Shown here one piece after another: positions 23,329-30,727 of a stretch of 31,769 nt of DNA. This DNA is from a virus. Numbering within the stretch: position 1 is the first letter of the stretch; each line of letters starts with the position of its first letter. The notes under the pieces are model-generated. The model was not told the DNA's origin. It saw only the letters and a list, made by a program, of their open reading frames with translations, and made no database searches. Location: the IMG/VR virus record IMGVR_UViG_3300034374_008893, positions 1-31,769 of that record; one strand, 5' to 3'. A program made the position numbers and the translations under genes.

Positions 23329-23583
23329 TTATTCGAGCGGGTCAGCTCCCTCCCCTGCATCGGCCTCAGCGGCCTTGCGTTCCTTCTTCAGCTCCCGTGC
23401 CGTCGGCACGTCGAGCTTCTCCTTGCGCATCTGGTTGCGGTACCAGCTGACGGTCGAGGTCGTGGTCGACGCCTCGGGCATCTCGGCCTGGACGGCAGCG
23501 AGTGCCTCCTCGTTCGTCTTACGAGCGAGCAGCGCCTCACGGATGATGGTGCCGACCCCGCGCTTCTGTTCCTCTTCAGCCAT
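23329..23583 (-). CDS. Small protein with a TNEE-AST-WYR helical domain
   Basis: An 84-residue protein with a short domain seen in several phage proteins: 'TIIREALLARKTNEEALAAV' followed by 'PEASTTTSTVSWYRNQMRK', then a charged Ala/Glu tail. The same pattern forms the N-terminus of the AAA+ ATPase at 30724-31749. It looks like a three-helix, DNA-binding-like unit. Function unknown. The ATG is preceded by GCAAGGAGAAAAGCTT and, further up, by an 8-bp hairpin. Confidence 0.7.
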   Translation of the reverse strand: MAEEEQKRGVGTIIREALLARKTNEEALAAVQAEMPEASTTTSTVSWYRNQMRKEKLDVPTARELKKERKAAEADAGEGADPLE

Positions 23584-23609
23584 AAGCTTTTCTCCTTGCT
23601 TGTCTGTTC

Positions 23610-23630
23610 GTCGGGACGGCGTGTCCCGAC
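23610..23630 (-). promoter_or_regulatory. 8-bp hairpin upstream of the 84-residue gene
   Basis: GTCGGGAC (23610-23617) and GTCCCGAC (23623-23630) form a perfect stem with a 5-base loop. It is followed on the minus strand by a GAACAGACAAGC stretch and the Shine-Dalgarno, without a U tract. It is the same kind of leader hairpin as at 17066 and 18141. Confidence 0.45.
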
Positions 23631-23673
23631 AGAAGGCTAGTGTCTCCGACCCAGTCAGCGAGCCGGTATTCCC

Positions 23674-24009
23674 TTACACGGCTATACGCCGTCTCACGTA
23701 CCGGTCGGACCTCCGATCGTACTTGAGGGCTACGAAGTCCTCGCCCTGCTCGCCCATGAAGGCGCCAATGCAGGCGATTAGGACCGGGTCCCCGAGCAGC
23801 AGGACGCTGTCCTTCGAGGCGTCGAAGGAGGATAGTCCGTCGGCGATCTGGCGTTTGACCGTGTCGGCGTCGTCAGCCACGTTGCCGTAGGGCAACAGCG
23901 CTATGAGCTCCCCGTGCTCCTCAGCTGGTGACAGGTCGAACTTCTCGCGCCAACAGCCCTCTTGTCTGTCCCAACGAGCGGGCACCTGACTTACGAAGAC
24001 CCTAGACAT
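23674..24009 (-). CDS. Hypothetical protein downstream of the helicase
   Basis: A 111-residue protein I do not recognise. It starts 'MSRVFVSQVPARWD' and has a mixed alpha/beta look, with 'LLPYGNVADDADTVKRQIADGL' (key residues LLPYGN) and 'VLLLGDPVLIACIGAFMGEQ' (a possible Rossmann-like strand-turn-helix, LLGDP). Small proteins of this look often sit beside phage helicases. It overlaps the helicase gene end by 8 bases and has GAGGAGC before the ATG, so it is probably co-expressed with the helicase. Confidence 0.65.
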   Translation of the reverse strand: MSRVFVSQVPARWDRQEGCWREKFDLSPAEEHGELIALLPYGNVADDADTVKRQIADGLSSFDASKDSVLLLGDPVLIACIGAFMGEQGEDFVALKYDRRSDRYVRRRIAV

Positions 24010-25471
24010 TTTCCATGCTCCTCAAGAAATTCTTCAGGCCCCTGCCGCTCAGGTAGTCCGCGGTCTGAGCCTTCTCCTCTTGTTTCTCCAGTATACGCTC
24101 GTCGGGTGTACCGAGAGCCACCAGGTCGGCCACTCCGATCCTGCGTCCCCCGAGCTGCGTGGCCCTCTCGTCGGCCTGCTTCCGCTCGATCGCACTGAAC
24201 GTGTGGCTGAACCAGACAATGTCATCTCCAGCCGACAGGTCTAACCCCTGTCCACCTGCTCGCGGCTGACCCACGAACTCGGTCACGGACGGGTCGTTCT
24301 GGAACGCGTCAATCGCGTCTGAACGCTCGTCTGCCTTCGTGCCTCCGTGATACTCCACGAAGTTACGCCCCATGCGACGTAGCAGCTCGGTGACCAGGCG
24401 TATTTCCTCTCGGAAGCGACACCAGATTATCGTCTTGCCTCGAGCGAGTATGAGCTCAGCCCTCAGGGCCTCTAGCCTCGGGTTCAGCTCCGGTTTGACG
24501 AGCTGGTGGATGTCTCCGTCCTCGTCGACCACGTAGCCCGACGATACCTGCTGCAGCCTGATGACCAGGGCGCCTCCGTCTGACGGGCTGACGTGCTCGC
24601 CGCTCTCGAGGCGTTGCATCATGCCATCGACCAGGTTGTCGAAGACCTTGCGTTGCTCGGGCAGCATCTCGAACGGTCGAGCGGCCCTGATGAGCTCGGG
24701 CATGTCGTCGCAGTCCTCTCTGAGCACGACGGACGACCACTGAGCCATGCGCTCACGGAGCTCCTCCTGGTTGACGTACTCGGAGATGACCTTGTAGGTG
24801 CGCTTCGTCTTCCAGTTGCGCTTCTCTTCCTCGACGGCGTAGCGGTCCTTGAAGTCCTGATAGCGAGTGAACCCTAAGGCCCCCTTGCTGAGTATCTCAT
24901 ACTGTGAGAAGGCTTTGAGCGGGCTCTCGTCGACTGCCGTCCCGCTGAGTATCCGGCGCATCGCCGTCTTGCTCTCGAGCGCACGGACGGCTCGAGTGCG
25001 CTTAGCCCCCGGAGTACCGAACTCGTGGCTCTCGTCAACGACGAGCAGCACCCTCTTGCGGGATTTCAGGAACTCGGCCACGGCCTGCTTACCGACCTTC
25101 GTCTGAAAGGCGTCACAGTTGACGGCGAACCAGGCCAGCTTGTTGGAGGCCTTGAAGTGTGCGAAGGCCTCGCGCCAGGACACGTTCCGTGCCTTGACGG
25201 CGTTCCACACCATCTTGCAGTGTGGCACTTCCCTCCAGTGATGCTTCGGGAGCTCGCGTATTATCCAATTGACGTGAACGCCGTTGGGAGCAATAACGAG
25301 CACGCCGTCTAGCTCCCGGTACCGCGCGTTGTAGCAGGCCGTGTCGATGACGGCCTTCGTCTTCCCCGAGCGCATTTGCCAGAGTAACGCCCGGGCCTCA
25401 TCGTCTCGGTGCAGTTCGAACTCACGTAGCTGGTGTCTGTAGGGCGGAAATACAAAGGGATAGTCAGCCAT
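24002..25471 (-). CDS. SNF2-family DEAD/H helicase
   Basis: A 489-residue superfamily 2 helicase with SNF2 features. 'YRHQLREFEL' is the Q-like motif, 'LLWQMRSGKTKAVID' is Walker A (GKT), 'LLVVDESHEF' is the DESH box, 'ILSGTAVDESP' is motif III. In the second RecA domain 'KTIIWCRFREEI', 'EYHGGT' and 'QPRAGGQGLDLSAGDDIVWF' with 'QADERATQLGG' form motifs IV-VI. Phages use such ATPases as remodelers or helicases in replication and recombination. It overlaps the HNH gene end by 8 bases, and GCGGAG precedes the ATG. Length is near the phage norm of 450-550. Confidence 0.9.
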   Translation of the reverse strand: MADYPFVFPPYRHQLREFELHRDDEARALLWQMRSGKTKAVIDTACYNARYRELDGVLVIAPNGVHVNWIIRELPKHHWREVPHCKMVWNAVKARNVSWREAFAHFKASNKLAWFAVNCDAFQTKVGKQAVAEFLKSRKRVLLVVDESHEFGTPGAKRTRAVRALESKTAMRRILSGTAVDESPLKAFSQYEILSKGALGFTRYQDFKDRYAVEEEKRNWKTKRTYKVISEYVNQEELRERMAQWSSVVLREDCDDMPELIRAARPFEMLPEQRKVFDNLVDGMMQRLESGEHVSPSDGGALVIRLQQVSSGYVVDEDGDIHQLVKPELNPRLEALRAELILARGKTIIWCRFREEIRLVTELLRRMGRNFVEYHGGTKADERSDAIDAFQNDPSVTEFVGQPRAGGQGLDLSAGDDIVWFSHTFSAIERKQADERATQLGGRRIGVADLVALGTPDERILEKQEEKAQTADYLSGRGLKNFLRSMENV

Positions 25472-25838
25472 TGCGAAACTCCGCTACGACTTCGTCATCC
25501 CAGTCTAGCTTAACGAGATTGTAGATATAGCTTACAACGCGTACGTTGTCGCGGGTGTAGCCTTCTCCCGGTTTTATCTGGTCAAGAGAAGGCTTCCAGG
25601 GATTGCGTTTGCCCGGACCGCTCCATTCCCAAGAGAGCGGATGACCGGTGACTGCGCACCTCATGGGCGCGTACAGCTCTTCGAAGTCTTCAAGCGTCAA
25701 CTCAAACTTTCGACCCTTTTTCAATGCCCTTGAGCGAATGTAGGAGAACTCGCAACGTATCGGGTTGCGAGCTTTCCACGCGTTGTTTGAGAGCTGACGT
25801 GCAGTCGCTTTAATGGGCAGTGACGTACCTGTACTCAC
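25464..25838 (-). CDS. HNH-type endonuclease (free-standing homing type), copy 2
   Basis: A 124-residue protein with the same plan as the HNH gene at 19519: an Arg/Lys helix ('SYIRSRALKKGRKFELTLED'), 'CAVTGHPLSWEWSGPG', then 'PSLDQIKPGEGYTRDNVRVV' and a C-terminal helix. One sampled line gives 47 percent GC, lower than the helicase and HD genes around it. It starts at a GTG with CAGGAG before it and overlaps the HD gene end by 29 bases and the helicase start by 8. Probably a mobile gene inserted between two core genes. Confidence 0.72.
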   Translation of the reverse strand: MSTGTSLPIKATARQLSNNAWKARNPIRCEFSYIRSRALKKGRKFELTLEDFEELYAPMRCAVTGHPLSWEWSGPGKRNPWKPSLDQIKPGEGYTRDNVRVVSYIYNLVKLDWDDEVVAEFRNG

Positions 25839-26370
25839 GGAGGAACTCCTGTTCGGCCTGGTCAGGCGACCAGAACTGTACGTTCACGCCGAGCGGCTCG
25901 AGACCATCTACGCCCCACACGTTCGTGCTCGGGTTCATCGCCTGCGCTCGCTCGTCCACGAGGATGCGCGTGTCGATCTCCTTGAGCCACGGTGGGAACG
26001 GGTACTGCACCTCGAAGTGAGCCATAACGAAGCCGTCAATCGACGCCTCCATGGCCTTGTAGTCTTCGAGGAAGTTCTTGACCGGGCGTACAACGTCGCT
26101 GAGGTACGCCTCGGAGGCGTCGTGCAGCAGCGCGACCTTGCAGTCGTCAATCGTGCGGTCTGCCTGGCCGGACACCCAGCGAGACATGAGCACGCAGTGC
26201 TCGGCCACCGAGTAGAACCGACGCGTGTGACCATTGTAGCGACACATCTTGCTGAGTGCTGCCGCCACGTCCTCGATGCAGATGGAGCCGGCGTCCAGGT
26301 GAGCGTAGTTGAACTGTCGACCCGAGTTGGTCTCCATCCATGCGGTCTCTGCGCTGCTGAAGTCACCCAT
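25810..26370 (-). CDS. HD-domain phosphohydrolase (YfbR/DatZ-like)
   Basis: A 186-residue HD hydrolase of the type common in phages. 'RQFNYAHLDAGSICIEDVA' opens the domain, then 'MCRYNGHTRRFYSVAEHCVLMS' supplies the first His residues, and 'ALLHDASEAYLSDVVRPVK' holds the His-Asp pair and a later Asp. Relatives act as 5'-nucleotidases or dNTP triphosphohydrolases (for example DatZ, a dATPase of Z-genome phages). Here it may trim a nucleotide pool; which one cannot be told. The start at 26370 is chosen because the longer frame runs through the upstream gene, which it otherwise overlaps by 8 bases. Confidence 0.8.
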   Translation of the reverse strand: MGDFSSAETAWMETNSGRQFNYAHLDAGSICIEDVAAALSKMCRYNGHTRRFYSVAEHCVLMSRWVSGQADRTIDDCKVALLHDASEAYLSDVVRPVKNFLEDYKAMEASIDGFVMAHFEVQYPFPPWLKEIDTRILVDERAQAMNPSTNVWGVDGLEPLGVNVQFWSPDQAEQEFLREYRYVTAH

Positions 26371-26611
26371 CGTACTCAACCCCTGCCGCCTTCGCCATTC
26401 CGTTGACGAGGTCGATCTTCTCTTTGATGTGTCCGGGCGGGTTGCCGCCGTTCCTGTTGCGTATCCAGCGAGAGGCCCGCTTAGCCGCATGGGACGCAGC
26501 CCTCGGCGTGTATCCCTGCTTCGCTGCGTGGGTGAGGACCTTAGCCATCACTCCTGGATCGGCCTGAGCTCCGGCGATGAGGTCACTCGCGGCTTGTTGT
26601 TCGGTCTGCAT
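26363..26611 (-). CDS. Hypothetical small helical protein
   Basis: An 82-residue Ala-rich, basic, helical protein ('VLTHAAKQGYTPRAASHAAK', 'RASRWIRNRNGGNPPGHIKE'). No family is recognised. The basic middle could bind nucleic acid. It has a very good Shine-Dalgarno (AAGGAGACAGACA before ATG) 12 bases after the DNA polymerase stop and overlaps the HD gene start by 8 bases. Confidence 0.65.
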   Translation of the reverse strand: MQTEQQAASDLIAGAQADPGVMAKVLTHAAKQGYTPRAASHAAKRASRWIRNRNGGNPPGHIKEKIDLVNGMAKAAGVEYDG

Positions 26612-26623
26612 TGTCTGTCTCCT

Positions 26624-28873
26624 TTACTTTCTGTATCTGAGGCCCTTCCAGCCCTCTGCCGTCACCGGGCAGCCTTGCGCCCATGGCGGTGTCATGCTGA
26701 TTAGCTCCTCGAACTCGCCGACGTCGCCAGCGCCAAGGTCGGCCTCGGCTACCAGTTCATCGTGCACGCTCATGACCATGTCGTATATGGGGTGCTTGTG
26801 TACCCTTAACATGGCCGCAGCCATCAAGTCCCTGGCGGTTGCCTGGACGACGTTCTCGCAGAGCATGCCCCCGTAGGTCCCGAGGCGGGTCCACTTCTTA
26901 CTGTAGGGGTCCACGCCCATGAAGGTGAGCTCCTGGCCCTCGGCTCCCCAGGGCGTCTTCTTCTTGACTACCTTCGGGTCACAGTACGACAGCAGCCTGC
27001 CCGACGGCAGCTTCGCGTGTAGGAAGCGTCCGGTCAGCTTCCACTCGATCTTGCCCGTCTTCACGACGCGTCCCCGGTTCTGGGTGGCCATGAGGGCTCC
27101 CTGCTCAAGGTCCTTCCACATCTGCGCCACCTCGGGGTAGCGTGACCGGTATCGATCGACGATGAACTGCATAAGGACTAGCTCATGTAGGACCTCGTCG
27201 TAGTCAAGACCCTCCTTTATCAGCCTCTTTTTACGGGTAACTCCTACGCCCTTCCGTTCTAGGTCGTCCTTACCGTGGAAGTACGCGACCACTCGGTCCT
27301 GTACTTCCTTCCACGCGGAGCCCACGATCTTGCGGGCCTGCTCGGGACTGAACACGATGTCGTACTTACGGCAGGTCAGCAGGAAGGTCAAGAAGCCCAT
27401 ACCAAACCCGAGGCCGAGAATGGACTGCTTGCCCATCTGTCTTTCCTCGGCCATGGCCTTATTAACGGCGTAGCCGTAAATGCCGCTTGCCATGTCACAG
27501 TAGATGTCCTCGCCCTTTCGGAAGACGTCCAGTGCCTGTTCGGCGCCTGCGAGCCAGAATACCACGCGAGCCTCGATGGCCGAGTAGTCGGCAACGACAA
27601 GTTCCTTGCCTTGGCGAGCAGTCAGGGCCCCACGCAGGGCACAGGACAGGACCTCTAGCACCGAGCCTCCGCCGTATAGCAGCTCTATCCAGGTCCTGTC
27701 TCCGGTCCGTATCGCCTCGCAGGCCGTGTCTATGTCCTTGGCGATGTCCTTGATGGTGCCGCGAGGGAAGTTGTGAGGCTGGACGCCCTTGCCGGCCCAT
27801 CGGCCGGTCGAGGCGCCGTGGTACATCATAGTGTCCTTGAGCGTGTCATCCGAGGCCGCTCTCTTGAGCATGGCGTCGTACTTGCGAATGGACGTCCGGT
27901 TGACGTCCTTGACTATCTTTAGGGCCGCTCGCACCGTGTCGGGCACGTCTTCCTTAGCCGCGAACTCCTCGAGCGTCGGTCCTTGAGTGTCGGGCAGCGG
28001 CACGTCCTGGCGGTTGACCCAGTCGACGAACGCCATCCGAGAGCTAGCCGTTTTGACCTCACCGGCCGTCAGGTCGCTAAGTTCGGCGTTCAGCTTGTAC
28101 GACTGCGCCTTAGCTAGCCGAAGGGCCTCACGAGCCATACGCACGTCGCAGTGCACGCCTCTTTCGTTCATCTCCTGGTCCATCTGCCAGAGCTCTAGCT
28201 CGAACGGCGTGAGGTCCCTCAACGAGAGGCTGAGCTCGTGTTCCGCATCGACGTCAGTCATGCAGTACGACCAGAGCTTCTCGAGGTCCTCCTCGTCCTC
28301 GTGCCATAGGATGACTTCGTCCGGGTTGATGCCTTGCGCGGCCATCTCAGCCCGCTCTGCCTTCCGAGGCTTGCGAGGCTTAGAGAGCTTCAGCATTATC
28401 CGCCGACCCTCTTGGTCCTTCTCGACCGGTAGGCCTAGCGCGGCGCCGGCTCCGTCGAGCGCCCTGGGCAACGCGAAGGTGGAGGCCTTAGCCGCCGAGC
28501 AGCGCCACTGTAGATGGGGCATGGCCGGCCATCCGTGACGTTTGTGCATCACGTTCGCCCAGATGGCTCGCTCGAAGAAGGCGTTGTGGGCCTCTACGAG
28601 CCCGCCTTGAGCGATCCAGTCGAACAGCTCCTCCGGCGGAGGGCTCTCGAATATCATGTGCTGAGGGTGAGCCATGTGCCAGAGCTTCGTCACCTGGCCG
28701 GGCAGCTTGTACGCGAGGCACATGGCCTCCGTGCTCTCGTGCTCCGAGTAGACCCACCCGCCTTGCTTCAACAGGTCGCAGGCCGAGCGGGTCTCGAAGT
28801 CGATGGTCGCCTTGTCTTCCGAGCTACGTCTCGCTACAGTCCGAGCAGACGTCTTCTCCGCTGTCTCCTTCAC
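26624..28873 (-). CDS. DNA polymerase, family A, with 3'-5' exonuclease
   Basis: A 749-residue replicative polymerase. The exonuclease opens with 'ATIDFETRS' (Asp25, Glu27, DEDD type). In the polymerase domain, motif A is 'VADYSAIEARVVFW' with Asp429, motif B lies around 'RQMGKQSILGLGFGMGF', and motif C is 'MSVHDELVAEA' with Asp705. There is no 5'-3' exonuclease domain, as in phage enzymes. The start is uncertain: GTG at 28873 with CAGGAGAAGC before it is preferred; the frame is open to a GTG at 28912. Both lie inside the upstream zinc-ribbon gene, giving at least a 50-base overlap. The first 23 residues are basic and probably disordered. Confidence 0.92.
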   Translation of the reverse strand: MKETAEKTSARTVARRSSEDKATIDFETRSACDLLKQGGWVYSEHESTEAMCLAYKLPGQVTKLWHMAHPQHMIFESPPPEELFDWIAQGGLVEAHNAFFERAIWANVMHKRHGWPAMPHLQWRCSAAKASTFALPRALDGAGAALGLPVEKDQEGRRIMLKLSKPRKPRKAERAEMAAQGINPDEVILWHEDEEDLEKLWSYCMTDVDAEHELSLSLRDLTPFELELWQMDQEMNERGVHCDVRMAREALRLAKAQSYKLNAELSDLTAGEVKTASSRMAFVDWVNRQDVPLPDTQGPTLEEFAAKEDVPDTVRAALKIVKDVNRTSIRKYDAMLKRAASDDTLKDTMMYHGASTGRWAGKGVQPHNFPRGTIKDIAKDIDTACEAIRTGDRTWIELLYGGGSVLEVLSCALRGALTARQGKELVVADYSAIEARVVFWLAGAEQALDVFRKGEDIYCDMASGIYGYAVNKAMAEERQMGKQSILGLGFGMGFLTFLLTCRKYDIVFSPEQARKIVGSAWKEVQDRVVAYFHGKDDLERKGVGVTRKKRLIKEGLDYDEVLHELVLMQFIVDRYRSRYPEVAQMWKDLEQGALMATQNRGRVVKTGKIEWKLTGRFLHAKLPSGRLLSYCDPKVVKKKTPWGAEGQELTFMGVDPYSKKWTRLGTYGGMLCENVVQATARDLMAAAMLRVHKHPIYDMVMSVHDELVAEADLGAGDVGEFEELISMTPPWAQGCPVTAEGWKGLRYRK

Positions 28874-29063
28874 ACGCTTCTCCTGTCTCGCACCACCACC
28901 CGCACTCAGCACAGCAGAAGACGAGTTCGTCGAGTGCAGCGCAGAAGTTCGGGTCGTCTTGTTCCTCGTCAGAAGCTACGTCATGGAGGGACTGAGCAGT
29001 ACCCTCGAGTGCCTCCGCGGCCTGTCGGCCGCGGAGGTACATGTCTTTGCTTATCAGGCTCAC
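28824..29063 (-). CDS. Small acidic zinc-ribbon protein
   Basis: A 79-residue acidic protein with Cys pairs in 'FCCAECGWWCETGEACEG' and 'CSDC', fitting a zinc ribbon like the one at 17149-17427. It begins at a GTG forming a GTGA overlap with the end of the Mini-A gene, with TAGGACC before it; an ATG at 29042 is an alternative. A perfect 11-bp hairpin lies inside its first codons. The 3' end overlaps the polymerase start by about 50 bases. Function unknown; position suggests a replication accessory. Confidence 0.65.
   Translation of the reverse strand: MSLISKDMYLRGRQAAEALEGTAQSLHDVASDEEQDDPNFCAALDELVFCCAECGWWCETGEACEGDSGEDVCSDCSET
29012..29037 (-). promoter_or_regulatory. Strong 11-bp GC hairpin inside the zinc-ribbon coding region
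   Basis: CCTCCGCGGCC (29012-29022) and GGCCGCGGAGG (29027-29037) form a perfect, very GC-rich stem with a 4-base loop (GACA in the transcript). It starts about 4 bases past the in-frame ATG at 29042 on the minus strand and about 140 bases before the polymerase start. No U tract follows. It could slow ribosomes or protect or process the mRNA ahead of the polymerase gene. Confidence 0.5.
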
Positions 29064-30154
29064 GGTCCTACCCGCGCGTTGCGCAACAAGTTAGCCCGCT
29101 CTTTCAGTGACAACACAAAGTCAACGTTTTCACTCTCTCCATACACTTCAACAAGACGCCCAGCAATCCAGTCAAGAAACTCGAGGGTGTTGAGTGACTG
29201 TCCATGGTCGACAGCGAAGTCATACATGCGTAGTCGTTCGAGAGGCTTGCCCTCAATGTTCACGAGGCGCTGCAGCTCAGGCCAGCGCTCGTGCAGCTTA
29301 GCCAGGTCGGCCCGCTTCTCGTCTTCCTCCCGCACGGCCTCGTCCCACTTGTCCATGTCGATGTGGGTCGTGATGGCGTCTTGGATGAGGTCGTCGAGCA
29401 CCTTGGGCTCCAAGGCGTCTAGCTCCCACGAGTTGTTGCCGTGCTCCTCTGCGTACTTGCGCCAGCGACTGTCAGAACCCTTCACCGGGTTCGGTGGCGG
29501 GTCGTACTGCTCGATCTGGTCCATGTTCAACGCAATGCGCCGGACCTCTACACCCTGGCGGGAGTACAGCTCGAGACGATCGCCGTTGTCGCGGGTCATG
29601 TCAATACCGGACGGGTCATGGTCGCCGAGATGGATGAGCACTGGACGCTTGCCCTGTTGCCTTGCTTGCTGGAAGCGAAGTCCGGCACGCCAGGCCTCGC
29701 TCGCAGACAGGTAGCCTTTACAGGCCATGAAAGGCGTGTGCCACTTGCGACACGGCTTTGCGATCACGCTCTCGAGCGCCTGCTTCTCGACCCAGACCTC
29801 GACGTAGTCGTCCATCTTGGCCCAACGATCGACGTTCAGCCCGAACTCAATGCCGTTTAGCACTTCTGACGGGTCTTCCGTGTAGGCGTTTATTTCGCAG
29901 TTACGCCCGCGGTCTTCGATGGCCGTCCAGCTCATGAGGCCGGCTTCTCGCGCGTCCGTGACGACGCGACCGAGGCGCTTGTAGTTGCGCTCCGTGTTCT
30001 CGATCCAGTTGCGACGGACGAACTGGTAGAACAGCTGGCGGAGGGTGAGCGTGTAGCCCATCGCGCCCATCTCGGCTAGGATCGTGTTTGCCTGGTTGAT
30101 CACCCCGAGCACCGACTTGCGGAAGCGGTGCTCCTTGTACTGAATGAGGGTCAA
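29060..30154 (-). CDS. Topo VI-A/Spo11-like toprim protein ('Mini-A' type)
   Basis: A 364-residue protein with two parts resembling topoisomerase VI subunit A. The first 85 residues hold a winged-helix-like region with 'LTLRQLFYQFVRRNW'; Tyr43 sits where the cleaving Tyr is found in Topo VI-A/Spo11 ('R-x-x-Y-Y'). The centre is a toprim domain: Glu123 ('VWVEKQALE') and Asp178-x-Asp180 ('HLGDHDPSGIDM'). The remainder is helical. Relatives in mobile elements lack a recognised B subunit. It could nick or break DNA in replication or recombination. It starts at a TTG with GCGGAGGG before it, in a TTGA overlap with the upstream gene. Confidence 0.72.
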   Translation of the reverse strand: MTLIQYKEHRFRKSVLGVINQANTILAEMGAMGYTLTLRQLFYQFVRRNWIENTERNYKRLGRVVTDAREAGLMSWTAIEDRGRNCEINAYTEDPSEVLNGIEFGLNVDRWAKMDDYVEVWVEKQALESVIAKPCRKWHTPFMACKGYLSASEAWRAGLRFQQARQQGKRPVLIHLGDHDPSGIDMTRDNGDRLELYSRQGVEVRRIALNMDQIEQYDPPPNPVKGSDSRWRKYAEEHGNNSWELDALEPKVLDDLIQDAITTHIDMDKWDEAVREEDEKRADLAKLHERWPELQRLVNIEGKPLERLRMYDFAVDHGQSLNTLEFLDWIAGRLVEVYGESENVDFVLSLKERANLLRNARVGP

Positions 30155-30480
30155 TGTACCGTCCCTCCGCTCTGACGCTGACGAGCGTATGCCTTACGCT
30201 CGGAGCCGGTCTTACCCGCAACGCCTGCGTGGCGGTTAGCGCGGACCTCAGCGGCTACCGGCTTGTACGGCTCCATCATGTCAGCCGCGACGGCCGTCTT
30301 TTCGGCAATGCTCATATACTCACCGCCTCGGGCCCGCATCATCCGCTTAGGCGACGTCTTAGGCTTGCGGAAGCCCTCGTGGTTGAGCTGCATCATGTGC
30401 ATGGCGTGCTCGGCGCGAGCGGTCTTCTGGGCCTTCGTCAGAGGAACGTCGCGCTTGTGGTGTAGGGGTATCTGGTGCAT
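30151..30480 (-). CDS. Hypothetical small basic protein
   Basis: A 109-residue basic protein rich in Lys, Arg, His and Met. It has no recognisable domain; the C-terminal end 'AGKTGSERKAYARQRQSG' looks disordered and nucleic-acid-binding. The start at 30480 is set by GCAAGGAGAAAGACAG directly before the ATG; the frame is open to 30549 but that would run into the upstream gene. It ends in a 4-base TTGA overlap with the Mini-A gene, so the two are likely co-translated. Confidence 0.65.
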   Translation of the reverse strand: MHQIPLHHKRDVPLTKAQKTARAEHAMHMMQLNHEGFRKPKTSPKRMMRARGGEYMSIAEKTAVAADMMEPYKPVAAEVRANRHAGVAGKTGSERKAYARQRQSGGTVH

Positions 30481-30505
30481 CTGTCTTTCTCCTTGCACTG
30501 ATGGG

Positions 30506-30727
30506 TCAACGGACCCGGGTTGAGTGTTGCATCTGACCTCGAACCGCACACTGCAGCTCTATGGCCTGTTCTCGATCTTGGCGGAAGGCGACTGCCATTT
30601 CTAGGCAGTCGGTCATTGAGACGTGCCCCTTCGCTGCCTTGAAGAGCGTGCCGGCTGTACGCCTGTCACAGTCGTAGGCTCGAAGCTCGTTCACCTTGGT
30701 CCGTAGGTCGAAGCTCAGCTGTCTCAT
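30506..30727 (-). CDS. Hypothetical small protein
   Basis: A 73-residue protein of unknown function with a helical look ('LSFDLRTKVNELRAYDCDRR', 'CLEMAVAFRQDREQAIELQ'). The ATG forms an ATGA overlap with the AAA+ ATPase stop, so it is probably translated by coupling. A small 5-bp hairpin (GGGTC/GACCC, 30503-30516) overlaps its end. Confidence 0.6.
   Translation of the reverse strand: MRQLSFDLRTKVNELRAYDCDRRTAGTLFKAAKGHVSMTDCLEMAVAFRQDREQAIELQCAVRGQMQHSTRVR

Noticed and set aside
25813-26406. 197-residue plus-strand open frame
   Set aside because: It is the antisense shadow of the HD phosphohydrolase, which carries clear His-Asp motifs.
28803-29714. 303-residue plus-strand open frame
   Set aside because: It lies antisense to the polymerase start, zinc-ribbon and Mini-A genes, which have motifs and ribosome sites. 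The frame is a product of high GC codon use.
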